Assembly: GCA_964019415.1 (NCBI GenBank)
Contig: OZ025875.1
Coordinates: 4,064,411 to 4,128,410 of the forward strand
Source: Ianthella basta
Taxonomy: Eukaryota; Porifera; Demospongiae; Verongiida; Ianthellidae
Direction: 5' to 3'
Length of the DNA: 64,000 nucleotides
Below, piece by piece: positions 11,299-24,000 of the stretch (the first letter of the stretch is position 1; each line of letters begins with the position of its first letter). Below the pieces are notes generated by a model. It ran no database searches, had not been told where the DNA came from, and saw nothing but the letters and a program-made list of their open reading frames with translations. The position numbers and the translations under genes were made by a program.

Positions 11299-12153
11299 CG
11301 AAAGACAGCACTGTCTATTAACTGTTCAAACTGATACGAGAGTGACCGACCACATATGAGGTGACAAGTGATCACTGAATTGTCCATGTGGCCCCACTAA
11401 ATGCCATCTACTATGCCAGTGTACATAAATTTCAAACAGATACAGACAATGGGAGTATGAACATAGCAAATGGCAACAGTACAGTGTCCCAAGAGGCAGT
11501 TCTACAGCAAATACATTTTCGTGTGGCAAAAATTTCATGTGTATAATAATAGGCTCTTCTATGTCTTGCATTCAAGTAAACCTGGAAGCGTGGAGTAGGA
11601 GCAACCCAACACACTGTAGCTTTGCTGACCAGTTTATTTAGCTCCCTGGAAGAGAAACGTGCCGCTGCAACCACGTCGCGACACAAGCACAATACTTGCA
11701 TATTTGCGCTCCAATCATATGGTTAGCGCTGCAGTGCCAGTAAGGTCCAGGCTTCTGCTTCGCATTCCGTGCAACGTGAACCACCATGTTCACTTTTGCA
11801 ATGGCCGCAAAGGTAGTATAGCAGATGCTATTGAGCCGCATAGATCTGGAAGACCTTCTTTCCACTATGAAAATGGCAGATGCGTCTGGATTTGAGACTA
11901 GCATTTTGCTGAAGGATAATGTATGTGTGGATGCCAAACAGACTCATAATTCTTTATTAGTTATGTCAAAGGGTGCGGAAAACATGTGTAATGGTAGCTT
12001 ACTAATTGAACAGTTGTGAACTGTGAATCACATGGCACTAGAGCAAAGTATTGCATGATGAGAGTGTAGCTGAGGTTAAAGAAGCAATCACCTTCATCAC
12101 TAACTGATTCCGGATACCCAAATTGACACTACTTAATTTCAGCTTTCACTTGC

Positions 12154-12270
<117 letters not shown>

Positions 12271-12599
12271 GTACGCGTGACACACACAATGTATACGTCT
12301 AGCCAATGCATGAACGTATACGTACTTAATGCCATACAAAATAAATGTTTCGCTGTGAATTAATGCCAGAGTTACAAATGGCTTAGCCGCTATGGGTGAA
12401 CAAAGTACAGCCTCTTCCAATAACTTCCTGAGCCTAAAATTGATCGCCACGACTGTCCCGAATTAGGCTATGTCTCAAACTAGATCTGCTTACCAAAAGG
12501 AACTTGGTCTATTGGATGTCCTTTGACTGGCACTTGTACGCTGAGAGATCGCCGTGCCTCGCCTGGCTTAGGATTCTGAGGTCAACAGAGCCCTAGCTT

Positions 12600-13430
12600 G
12601 GGTTAAACCTTAACGTGATCGGCCCAGGTGACGTCATTAAGCGGGACACCCCCTCGCGCATGAGCAGCTTGAAAGGCCCAGAGCATGAGCGAATTTCGAG
12701 TGGTATGGCCTCAGATACCATCACTCGATAAAACATCATGGAGGGAACTATATGATGCCATGGGGAGACTCGAATCATACACTCTTCCTGGCTCCCCAGC
12801 AATTAGGGTTTGGAATTTCCAGTGGAGTAGAAGCAGCAGTCCATGCCACAAGGATTTATTTGCACAACCTACCCTCCAACAAAGCCCTCATTAAGGTAGA
12901 TTTTGAAAATGCATTCAACAGTGTCAGGCGTGACAAGATTCTCTGTGCAGTGAAGAAGTTCATTTCAAAACTATTGCCATATGTCTACTCAGCCTACTCT
13001 ACCAAGTCAGTGATGTTATGGGACAAAGTAGAGATCACCTCATCAGATGCTCTGGTCTTCTTCAGGGCGAAGATCAGAGCATCTGGTCAAAACGTCGGCA
13101 AGGTTTTCAACCCTGTTGTGAAGCTGGTATTGGAGAACCAACCCTTTCTGATGCCTGAGCCAGCTGAGAAGCCCTCACTTCATTTGCTCTGGAGACTTGC
13201 AGTACCATCGGTCCAAAGTCCAGGGATTTTCTGAGGGAGCTTGGCCAACGGCTCAAGATGGTTACTGGGGAAGCACAGTCATGTACCCTTGCAGAGAACC
13301 TCCATTGCCATCCAGGTCGAAATGCAGCATCGGTGATTGTATCCCTCTCAGACAGTGCCAATGTTGACATTAGTTTTGATCAGTTCTTTGACCATTCTGT
13401 TTTAGCATTTGCATGCATGCTCATTTAGGG
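12600..13430 (+). pseudogene. Non-LTR retrotransposon (LINE) reverse-transcriptase remnant
   Basis: The plus-strand frame 12752-13234 contains VEAAVHATRIYLHNL, LIKVDFENAFNSVRRDKIL and AYSTKSVMLWDKVEITSS. LIKVDFENAFNSV is the RT motif A block (catalytic Asp in VDFxNAFN) of non-LTR retrotransposons. The expected next block with QGDPLGP and the catalytic YxDD are missing; the frame jumps to downstream sequence at about 13050. Further blocks (PSRDF/RELGQRL, then AENLHCHPGRNAAS) appear after 13200 in other frames, so the copy is both deleted and frameshifted. No intact ORF, target duplication or tail was identified. Confidence 0.75.
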
Positions 13431-13929
13431 TGTAGTGTACTTTTAGCACAATATAGTTTATATGCACTGTGTGTCAGAATCTGTAGTATTGTTATCATGG
13501 TAAATAATCATTATTGCATTTTATTATAATGTAAAACACTTATAATAATGTTAATCAATTAATAATTGCCTTGTTATTTTACACGACTTTGAGCTTACTT
13601 TGCCTGTCATTGTCCCTTTCCATATTTTTTACCTTCTAACCCTTTCTATTCCCTCCTTCCTACCTTTCCTGTACTGCTACTGGTTTCCTTCACGTATATG
13701 TATACGTTCTGTATACGTTCTGCGGTCGACATGTATTGCATGCATTTCTGATTGATCAGCATACCCTCCCTTGCTACGCTAGCCTGGGATCGAGATGGGT
13801 GCACCCTTCCAACTGCCGTGGCCTGGCCGTCGTGGGGGCGCCGGAGCAGGGAAGCCTGCTTTCCTGCTAGTATGTACATGTATTTATACTACGAATGCCA
13901 CACGCCCGGGCATGCGTCATTGCCACTGC

Positions 13930-14013
13930 TGACGTCAGCCGCTTATGCATGGAATTCGAATTTTATGACGTAGCCAGCTCAGCGAAAAGTACGTAAACAA
14001 CCAGTTATATAAA
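13930..14013 (+). promoter_or_regulatory. Candidate promoter of the TNFR-like gene: CRE plus TATA box
   Basis: A palindromic CRE-type site TGACGTCA lies at 13930-13937. A TATATAAA-type TATA box lies at 14006-14013, about 70 bp downstream and 152 bp before the proposed start codon at 14165. The order and spacing fit a CREB/ATF-responsive TATA promoter. This is a sequence match only; no transcription start is known. Confidence 0.45.
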
Positions 14014-14164
14014 CAGCTTGGGAGTAACAACTGGCTTAGCTAATCCGCTCTGCTTTAACCTCGGATCCAAGGTATCGTGTGGTCGCCCCTTGAAAGGCGT
14101 TTAGAGGAGGATCGAGGTGGCTGGCTAGCCAGAGAGCTGGCGCTAAGGCTCTGATCGAATAGCT

Positions 14165-15299
14165 ATGGGGTCTAAACGGATAGTATTTACACTCTTCAGT
14201 GTTCTACACGGCGTACAAGAGGTTTGCACCATGCATGTACTACCTGTATTCTGTGATATTTTCATCTGCCTGCATGTCTATTGTTATAGCTAGCTAGCTA
14301 TGTGTTTAGCCATAGTTATCCCAGGGTGGCCACTGGGTGAACAGAAGGGATCGTGCATGCAGAGCTAGCTAGCTAGCTATTAGTATAGCCGAGCACATTT
14401 AGCTACGTGGCTCGTACTTCCTATAACTGATCCAACATTTCTGTGTTACAAAAGAGGGGAAAGAATAGAGAAGAATTGGTGCCTCTCCTTTATCCAGCGG
14501 TTCTCCTTTCAACAGCTACAGGTTACTGTTGCTCTGAGTTTCAACTGTACTGCAGACAGCTACTTCTTGGATGTCGACAACAGTTGCAAGGAATGTGGGA
14601 CCTGTCCAGAGAATGAGTTCGAGGCTGAGTCATGTACACCTACTCGCAATACCATTTGCCACTGCAAGTCAGGCTACTACAGACTGTACCCCACTTGGTC
14701 CTTTTTTAAGGATACCTGCCACGAGTGCAGGAGATGTGGAAACCGACAAGTTGTCATAAACTGCACCGAATCATCCGATACACTCTGTGGTGACTGCCCA
14801 CTGAATTACTTCCTCTACAATGCTACATACTGTGCTCCTTGCTCCATCTGCTCAGAAGATGATCCCTTTGCTATTCGAATGACAGACTGTCAAGAAGCAG
14901 GCCTACCTCCATGGCAGCAGTGTGCACCCCAGATGATCACGGACAATGTGTTTGTGTTCAACACCAGCTATGTCCCATCTGTAGCAACACAGTTCACCTT
15001 CTTAACCTCCAGTACTGTGGATGCTGTCAATAATGGAAACGCACAAACCCCCACAGAGGGGATCATCATCGCTGGATGGATGACAGTGTCTCTCACTGTA
15101 ACGATGCTAGCAGTGTGTTCTTGCACTTGCGTCTGCTGTTTGTGCTCTCTTCAATGCACGGCACTGTGCAAGAACCATGGAACTGTATCAAAAGTGACAT
15201 GCTGCTGCCCTAGCAAGTGCATGTGCACACAATGCTCCAGGACTTCTGGTAGGCAGGAAGAACTAACAGCAGAAAATGATGCAATTCCATTACCACTAA
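14165..15299 (+). CDS. TNF-receptor-superfamily-like transmembrane protein (5' two exons)
   Basis: Proposed exon 1 is 14165-14221 (a short signal-peptide-like sequence, MGSKRIVFTLFSVLHGVQ). It ends at a GTTTGC donor in phase 0. Exon 2 is 14516-15299, after TTTCAACAG, in the matching phase. The ectodomain has TNFR-type Cys-rich modules (CKECGTCPENEFEAESC, CHECRRCG, CAPCSICS). A membrane segment follows around GWMTVSLTVTMLAV, then a very Cys-rich juxtamembrane stretch that could be palmitoylated. A consensus GTGAGT donor at 15300 (exon end phase 1) implies more 3' exons, but no death domain or TRAF motif was found before the transposon at 17.38 kb. TNFR proteins transmit cytokine signals to death or NF-kB pathways; ligand and output here are unknown. 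Exon 1 is the weakest part. Confidence 0.75.
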
Positions 15300-15304
15300 G
15301 TGAG

Positions 15305-17381
15305 TTTATACATCTTTTTACTGACATTTAACTAATGGGTACATTTGAAGTAGACACACATGCCATGACGCAGCAAACACAATGTGATAACAGTGATTTG
15401 TGATGTGTAGCACACTGCAGCATTAATTCAGATTGGATTAAGTTTTTATGATAGGTACAAACTAAGGGCTATAAGGTGCATGAATTTAGTGTATGGCTTT
15501 CAATTCCACTACTCGCAGTTGTGAGTGATCGAATACTTGCTTCCAATGGAATTGTTTGAAAGGACATTTTCTATTACTAGCTGAATACGTGCACTTCGGG
15601 TGGCTTCCCAGCTTATCGTTTGAAATTTGAGCATTGGAAACTGTCTATTAACTAATTGAAAGCATTCCGTAGACTCACTCCATAAAATCACGTGCGCTGA
15701 TAATTTATTTATGTTAATCCATTTCATCTAAATGAATTCAGTGGTGAAGGTGCTAGCCACCTTAGATCACCCTCGTATTGCCTTGATATATATATGCTCT
15801 TCCAAATTTGATGCAGATTGGTGGAAACAACAAAACACAATCTTTTTCCTATCACTTAGATATGACGACGACCGTAAAATTGGCAAGAACTTGAACGGAA
15901 CAACTTTAAACCAAATTTTGGCTCAACCATGTTACTCTTGCAACGCCTCTTCATATTCCTACCACGTTTCGTGATCATTCGTCCAAAACTGAAGGAGCAA
16001 ATAGGTAACACAGTTTTGTGTGTTACGCTTAATGATATGATATGGGCTAATAGAACTTTTCCGCAATTTTTGACAGATAGTATTTGTGTGCTATTAATAC
16101 TCACTGTGCAGCAAACACCATCTGCAGTTGTGCTATGCTAAAAATCTTATAGTTATGACAACTTTGGAACACTTGTAGCTATAGCTGCAGTTGTTTCTTG
16201 CAGTGCAACAGGAAACAATTAGTACTAATTTGCACAAGTTGTATGTGCGGCAGGCAACTACATGCAGATGAACCAAAGTTTGGACAGTTGCTAAGCTTGC
16301 AGCAGATGGTGTTATACATGGTATTACTGGCATTTACAGTTCGGTGATATCACGGTAGTCATGGCATCTCTAGATCTATAATGTATTGTTCACTGTGCCA
16401 AGTACCTGCAGAATATATGTGCCCCAACACTTGGCTTCTAATGATTAAGATTCATCGTTGTCATGGATATATCAATATGCAGTATTATAATCTAAAAATA
16501 TACTCCTTGCCTTAAATGCATGTGTAACATTGTGTTACATTGCGCGCAGGTGAACCAGAAGATGAAGATCATTTATTATTGAAGATATTATAATGAAACT
16601 CATGTGTGTATTATAGTGCAGTATTCATTGTGTGTTAGCTGGAACAGATGTCCATGTCCTGTAACTTCACATTAATTGGCCGTGTGTGCATGCACATCAT
16701 GATCAATTATGTACACATATGACAGCATAGAGTCTTCATGGACTATTAGCTGTGCATATGCATCACGAACACAATATAATTATGCTGTATCATGTTATAT
16801 ACACTCATGATTTACTGCTGTTTATTCCATTGGTCAGCTGTACAACTTGGGCTGTCACTTGTAAAATACCAATATTACACCTGCCTAACCTCTGGTTGAC
16901 CAGAAGATCCGAGATTACATTCCCAGGTGTATTGATTACAGTGGTGGAAGAGCATGATTGGCTTTGTGGGGGAGGGGGGGGGGGCTGATGGTGCATGGGG
17001 CTAAGCCAGTCAGGCATAGCCGGTGTATCAGGATCAAGAATTATTGGACAGCGGGAAGGCTAGCACCTTACATAGTCCCAGTCCCCCTGTCCTGCTGCCC
17101 TTGACTGATTAGATTATGGCAATGGCAATAGAGCTGAGTCATGAAGTGCACTTGTGCCATATATGCACATGCTTGCATAGAGACTTACTTGAAGCACTGC
17201 AATTGCATTAGAGTGATAATATTAATATAAAATATGATTAGGTAATTTAATTAGCTCAAGGCAATATATATACATGCATGTGAACTAATACAACTGATCC
17301 TGCATGATTGCACATGCACATACACTCCTGTCATGCATATGTATAGCTATAGTATGCATCTACACTAGTACTAGTACTGGG
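15305..17381. other. Gene-free stretch, probably intron or intergenic
   Basis: This is AT-rich sequence with short frames only. A G-rich run lies at 16969-16983. The 3' exons of the TNFR-like gene would be expected in this direction, but no domain could be recognised. Nothing else is seen. Confidence 0.5.
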
Positions 17382-17383
17382 TA

Positions 17384-19897
17384 GGGTGTGGCATCAATAA
17401 TCGGAAGTAATCAATAATCGGTAACCAGATCTCGACCGTTACAGCTTCTTTCGCCGCGATTCTTGGTGCACATGTAGAGGAGAAGTATTCAAGAGGATGC
17501 AGAACGTTTGGCGTGGATCCGCTTTTCCGAACACAAGATATTGCTTCAAATACGCTATTTCCGAAATAACATAAATTCGGTTGGAAGTCATCTAAATTCG
17601 GTCGGCGACTTGTACATCGCGAAGCTAGAAGATTTGTGCACTCTTACCATCTAAGCAGGTGAGTACACTCAAGTCCTGGCCGCAGCAGAAGATTAGGACG
17701 AATTGGTTTACCGGCGACGACGCACCACTGCCTTGAACAGGAAGCGCTGGGGTCATCAAAAATCGGAACAGAGTGAGACTACAAAATGGCGACAGGCAGA
17801 AAAGCTGGCATGTGTGGTCACTACAGCACATTGTGGAAATATGGTCAAGACTGCAGGGTGCAAGCAGGACAGTTGTACGTCTTCTCCTTGGCGCATTTGT
17901 GGGCTATCCCTGCGCACAGACAGTGATACCACCGCGGACAGTGGTCGTACCGAACCCATTTCCTTGCCTTCAGATGCCCGCACTGCTCAGTTTGACAGTC
18001 TGACTGTTCTGGAGATGAAGGCGAGTCGTTGTTTGCTGCTGGTTGGCTGCTAGAGGCAGCCACGGAAGTTGATCCTGCTGTGTCAGTGCCACTTGCCAAC
18101 CACTGCCTGTATCGTGGATCGGGTAGGTCGTAGCCTTCCTCCTTCCTCCTTGTGTACAAGCGTACCTCCTCAGTGCTGAATTGTTGTGTAGTTGGTGATG
18201 GATCTGCGGCTTGCTTATTTGCAGAAGAGGATGATTTCCTCTTCTGCAGCCATAGATATGGTATTTAGGTTGTAATGAGATGAGTGGCCATCTAAGAGAA
18301 GGAGAAGTGGCCGACTCGATGGTGCATGCACCAGGAAGTGGTTACTGAACCACTCATGAAACAAGTCAGCATTCATCCATCCGCTGTCAGATAAACCATA
18401 GAAGGTTCCCGGAACTTCTCCCATGGTCATTTCGATCTGAAGGTGTTTCCGGTCGAAAATGACCATAGGTGGTATGCTGTACCCACTCACGCTGGCACAG
18501 GCCATCACAGTGATCTGCGATTTGTCACCTGATGTTAAGGTGTATGGATGCTTCTGGCCTACACTTGTAACCACTCTAGGTGGCTTTTGTGTTAGGGGCA
18601 TCCCTGTTTCGTCACAATTAAAGATTTGCCCCGAACAATGGGCCAAGCCATATTCTGCAATGGTCTTTTCAAGCAAATTGAAGTAAGCTTCAATGATTTG
18701 CGGATTATTGGCGATCCCTCAGGCATAAGAGAGGGGCTCAGCATGTCTGAGTGAGATCTCTGGATGCCGTTGGCGGAATCTGTCCCACCACCCTTTTGTC
18801 AGTTCAACATCACAATCAGGATTGCGGGCATTGACCATCTGCAGGGCAATTGCAAGCACATCTCGTCGGGATTTGGCATACCCTACTGAAGCACAACCAA
18901 CCAAAAACTGTACAAGTTTGGCTTCATCTTCATCCGTAAGATATGCTCTCCTGCCACTCTTGGCCTTGACAGGGACCTTCCCAGTTACCTTGTCATACAA
19001 GGTAGATTTGGGGACTCTGTATTCTTCAGCAGCTGCTCCTTCAGTTAGCTTGCCTGTCAGCACAGCTTCGCATGCCTTGTCCATACTAAGGATACTGTAT
19101 CCTCGGTAGGTCTGAGGGCGTGTAGTAGTGAAGGGTACAGCTACTTTGTCATGGGATCTTGCAATCCTTGATTGCAAGGAAGACTGACCAGCAACACGAA
19201 GTGGAGCACAGCCAGCCATGTCTACAAGGGAACAGTCACATTTACACTCAGTAGACATTATTGTGTTTGGTCATGGCCAGCTGTTTAATGAATGTTTATT
19301 TTGGAAGCCTTATTAATGTATACTTTGTGAAGCTTTGTTATGGAGTGTGACTTAACCACAAAAAGGCATACCTTGAGGCTCGTTTGAAACGTTTCGGCAC
19401 ACAGTTCGCTCCCAGGCACTCAGAGAGGAAAGGGAAAGACAATTGATATAAACTGCAGTCACGGACAAGTCGCAAATTAAAAAAAAACCTGCAATGGGAT
19501 AGTTTAGGAAGTTGCCGATTTTTGATGACCCCAGCGCTTCCTGTTCAAGGCAGTGGTGCGTCGTCGCCGGTAAACCTATTCGCCCTAATCTTCTGCTGCG
19601 GCCAGGACTTGAGTGTACTCACCTGCTTAGATGGTAAGAGTGCACAAATCTTCTAGCTTCGCGATGTACAAGTCGCCGACCGAATTTAGATGACTTCCAA
19701 CCGAATTTATGTTACTTCGGAAATAGCGTATTTGAAGCAATATCTTGTGTTCGGAAAAGCGGATCCACGCCAAACGTTCTGCATCCTCTTGAATACTTCT
19801 CCTCTACATGTGCACCAAGAATCGCGGCGAAAGAAGCTGTAACGGTCGAGATCTGGTTACCGATTATTGATTACTTCCGAATATTGATGCCACACCC
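17384..19897. mobile_element. Tigger/pogo-type DNA transposon, young deletion derivative
   Basis: The element starts GGGTGTGGCATCAAT and ends with its inverse, ATTGATGCCACACCC, flanked by TA on both sides (17382-17383 and 19898-19899). The terminal inverted repeats are about 380 bp (17384-17765 and 19515-19897) and differ at only a handful of positions by eye. That indicates a recent insertion or ongoing homogenisation. Inside is one minus-strand transposase gene that carries a nonsense codon and an internal deletion. TA flanks, the transposase type and the domain order place it in the Tc1-mariner/pogo superfamily. Confidence 0.92.
17845..19258 (-). pseudogene. Tigger/pogo-like transposase with C-terminal PHD-like finger, disrupted
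   Basis: The N-terminal part (19258-18722) has HTH/CENP-B-type DNA-binding sequence (ACEAVLTGKLTEGAAAEEY, VPKSTLYDKVTGK, WWDRFRQRHPEISLR). A TGA at 18721-18719 interrupts it; the same frame continues to 18215 and only CGA to TGA (a CpG transition) is needed to explain the break. The DDE core follows: FNCDETGMPL holds the first Asp and LLLLLDGHSSHY the second. The frame ends at LFCK, where a P-P-H-T block and the third acidic residue should follow, so part of the core is deleted. A different frame (18159-17845) carries EEGYDLPDPRYRQWL and a Cys4-His-Cys3-like PHD finger (YDHCPRWYHCLCAG...NCPAC). The copy is catalytically dead. Confidence 0.88.
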
Positions 19898-19899
19898 TA

Positions 19900-20865
19900 A
19901 GCATTATCACAACATATATAATTACACACATTACAAGACATCACCGGAATATGCAGTATAATTAGAACAGCAAATACTTGCTTCCATAGCAATGTATATA
20001 CATTATGTTGTACCAGGTCTGATACTTTCTGGTGGCAAATCTTAATTCACTAGCTTCCTTGCCTAACTTTCTTTAGAGTTGTGACTTCCAATGCCACTTC
20101 AAAGACCTATAGTTATGTATTTATGCACATGCACAGCAGTTTTAAGCAGACTTGCAAAGTCTTCTGAAATGCGTGAAATGTTCTCCGACCTTTCTGTTTC
20201 CATTTCTATGTTAATTGCATAATACAGCCTACCAGGATTATAATTCAAAATGTATGCATGTCAAAGGGTTGGCACAGGGTACAAGTAGTCAAATTGTGGA
20301 ACAATACTGCTTATAGTTTGGCCTAGATAGCTGGGGAGGGTACATAGAATTTGCCTAAATCTTTCTTTCTTTCTACATACTACTACACTAACACCAAACC
20401 ATCACAAAATTGCACAATCCAAATTGAAGCAGTAAATAAACCGTGCGATACAATACTACCAAATGTGGTACAATCATGCACATCCAGCTGTGAGTGTTTG
20501 TACAACTAAACACTACTCCTCTCAACGAGGGAGAGTATCTGCACTTTGAGTGGTGGGGGGTGAAGGTACGGCAGGGAGCTGGTTTGACAGGCGTGGAGCT
20601 GTATATGCAGAAGAGAATCACACACTAGTAGATTACAGCTGCATTCGATTAATATTCACTTCATGTAAGCACTGCAAGTACAGAGATCAGCTTAGTTACA
20701 ATTATATGTTCATACCTTGTAGGTAGAATAGCAGTAGTATCACCACTATACTATAGCTGTACATATGGATGCAGAAAGGTATCTCACCACATACACCATT
20801 GCACCAATCATGTGCAGCTGTTCTATCTACGTATGCCTATGAGTCAACAAGTGCATGCATGTACA
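19900..20865. other. Gene-free stretch
   Basis: AT-rich sequence between the Tigger element and the (AC)n tract. It may be the 3' part of the copy-B ROCO gene on the minus strand (intron and later exons). No convincing exon, RNA or repeat was recognised. Confidence 0.4.
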
Positions 20866-20870
20866 TGCAT

Positions 20871-20878
20871 ACACACAC

Positions 20879-20933
<55 letters not shown>

Positions 20934-20991
20934 ACACCCCCACACGCACACAATACACACATGCACACACACACACAGCACACACACACAC

Positions 20992-21054
<63 letters not shown>
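20871..21054. repeat. (AC)n microsatellite abutting the CARD exon donor
   Basis: Interrupted AC repeats. On the minus strand the tract starts immediately at the GT donor (intron from 21054) of the CARD-like exon, so the intron begins with (GT)n. Confidence 0.95.
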
Positions 21055-21056
<2 letters not shown>

Positions 21057-24000
21057 GTCTCCAGCATCCTCTTCATAGCTTGACCTAAAGCGTTCATCTT
21101 TGGATTGCCATTTACTCCAATAACTAGGTCGCAGACAGTTTCGAAGGCCTCATCAGTGCACTTCTTCAAGCAAAAATGTAGGAAAGCATTTTGTTGCCTC
21201 CGATCCAGAGTCATTGAGATTCTCCTCTGTTCACCTTCACTAATGATATTGTAATGTTGAAGATCCATGACAACAGCATTTGCATCCATTTCATCAATGA
21301 ACTGCTCCCGAAAATGGTCAAGAACTTGTTCAGCTAAATGGAATGAGAAATAATGTTTACAGTGCTATGCACAATATCCTAGCTTCCAGCATCTTATGAT
21401 CACTTTAGGGACATCTAGTTCATGCAGCCATTGTTATACAGCAATGCACTGAGTGGCCTCGTTGCTAGATTGCACGCACCAAATTGATACATGTGTGCAT
21501 ATGAACACAAACCTCGCTGCACTGGAAGTATAGCCAATGCACTTTGGGAGGTGGCAATGGAACAAGAGAATGGCTGAGAAGGTACTGGATCTGAAAGGGT
21601 ATACATTTACAGGAGACAGTATTCCTGGACACACATGCACCACAATGCAATGTAACAACAATGCATGTACAATACATTATAATGTACTTGAGCACTCACT
21701 GCTTTGCAACTCCTTCAGGTGCTGTGCCACAGACAGAGATGGCGACCATCCTCCAAAAATTATTTGCACTTCCAGACGCACTGTCTGAGACCCACTACCA
21801 CTTGCAATTGGTTGGGAATGGACATAATTGTCACCAGCTTCAACTGAACCAACAATGCTAGCTACCGGAAAGTGGGAAGCAGGAGATGATTCTGATTCAT
21901 CTAGATTACTATACTTGTAAGGATGGATGATGTAGGGTGTCATCTTCAGAGCGGGTGACCGCTTAGCAATGGTCTTGAAAATGCACTGGGCAACATCAGA
22001 CATGTATTGGTACAGTTCACCTGGCCCCTCCCTGCTTTGTCCAATGACCTGGATCACACTGCCCTCATTAATCTGGACTGCTACATCCACACCTTTAGTG
22101 GATGCCCAGGAAATTCCGTTCATCCAAACATTACAACAGTGCAGTCTCACACTAGGTGGTAAGTCCTTTTCAATGAAGACCAGTGTTGCTGCAGTGCGAA
22201 GTATGATGCTGTGAATGAGATTTGGATGGATGACACTATGCTTCTGGTCTGTCTTCAGTTGCCAGCATGCTTCACAGTTATAATGCTGATCTGACAGGAA
22301 GACTGCTTGACCTTTAGCTGACACCAAGGCTGGGAAATACAGCCACCCTCCAACTTTATTCTCCACAGTTAGTGAAAGAGTTTCTTCCCTCAGAAGCAAA
22401 GGATCAACTCTGATGCAGAACTCCAGAGAGATCAGGACCTCTTGGATCATTTTCCAGTCTAATTCTGGGAACTTCTCTGATAGAATGCTGCAGTGAAGAA
22501 GCCCAAACTGATTGACCAAGGTCTGATCTGGGGAGAACAGTGTGCCATAGACATTGTTGAGAATGCTTTGGAGATCAAAAATCAACCAGCTTTGAAACAG
22601 ATTTTGCTTGTTTGGGAGGTAGAGGATGTGACCAGCTGTTGAGAGATCACGACACACTTCCTCAGGTGATGGTATGTTCCTGGGAAGATTCTGAGCATTG
22701 TCCTGCAACCACACGCTAAAAGTATCCAGTTGCAAAGATTGTCCAAAGAAAGATTTCGTCAGTTGCGCCATGACCCAGTGAGTGTTATAGGAAAGATTGC
22801 TGGAGTGTGAACGGAAAAGCTCAATCCACCAGTCACTAAAGCCAGAGGAGACAGCTGGGATTAAATAGACGGGTTTTGTTCGTTGAAGGTAAGTGCACAA
22901 CTCTTTGATTCCTTCACTGTGTGGTTCACGGCAATCGAGAAGACAAAAGTCTACGACTTTCAAGGAAGAGTACTCCTTCTGCAGATAATCAAGACAACGC
23001 TCCATCTTCTTGCATGCAATCTCTTTCGATTTAGCTTGGTCCAGGAAGCTGCCAACCACCATCATCTTAGGAGTGGATGGGGCAGATGCCAGGGATACAG
23101 GATAAAGCCAGCGAATGAGCTGTTGTATGATGGCATCTTCACTGTCATTTATTTTAACTAACAGAAGCATTGTCACAGAGACATCTGGCTTGCTCAGTAT
23201 GGCATCCAGGAAGGACTGGTGAGGACCATGGTAGTCATGCTGACCTGCAAAGTCATAGAACAATATCTCCCCATGCTCAGCACTGGAGAATGGGACAGTG
23301 TCAATGCCGGCTGTTCGCTGTGTAATGTTATGCACTTGGGCAAACTTATTAACAAGTCTCTGTAACCATGTTTTGCTCTCACGTGGATCCTGGAGAGCTG
23401 CAATCAAGGTACTCTTGCCACATTCACTATTTCCAATCACCACAACAACTTGTTTGGCTGAGAAGGACGGCATCTGCTGAATAGTAGCCCTGAGCCTACT
23501 TGAGGCAATATGCAGCGGCGTTCGATAATACCTGATATTATCTCTGATATTCGCTCCAGCCTCCACAAGGTGCACGACACATTCAGTGTGGTTGTACCAG
23601 GCTGCATAATGCAATGCTGTCATCCCAGTGGCTGAGCATGCATGCATTGTCAGCATTACTGCCAAGAGTGAGAAGGCTACACCCAGTGGCCATACTCCAA
23701 ATACTGTAACTCCCCCAGCTACCCATGACATCATTCCTCCTGCGATCAATGCTCCTCCCACTGCCAAAGCCAATGCCTGCACTTTTGCCACTGTGTTAGC
23801 CACTGCCACTGCATCTGCCCGTTTCCTAATTACTGCAACAGCCACTGTCACTGCCCCTACCATTGTAGTTCCCCAAACTACCATCACTGCCCCTACCCAC
23901 AGCCATATCACTGCCCATGATTCTACCAGTCTTTCTGTCTTCATCAATGTCCTTTTATAGGCTATTGCTCCTGTCACTAGAGATGTCTGTAATTCTTCCA

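Noticed and set aside
17384..17765. Short frames duplicated at 17.6-17.8 kb and 19.5-19.6 kb
   Set aside because: They lie in the terminal inverted repeats of the Tigger element.
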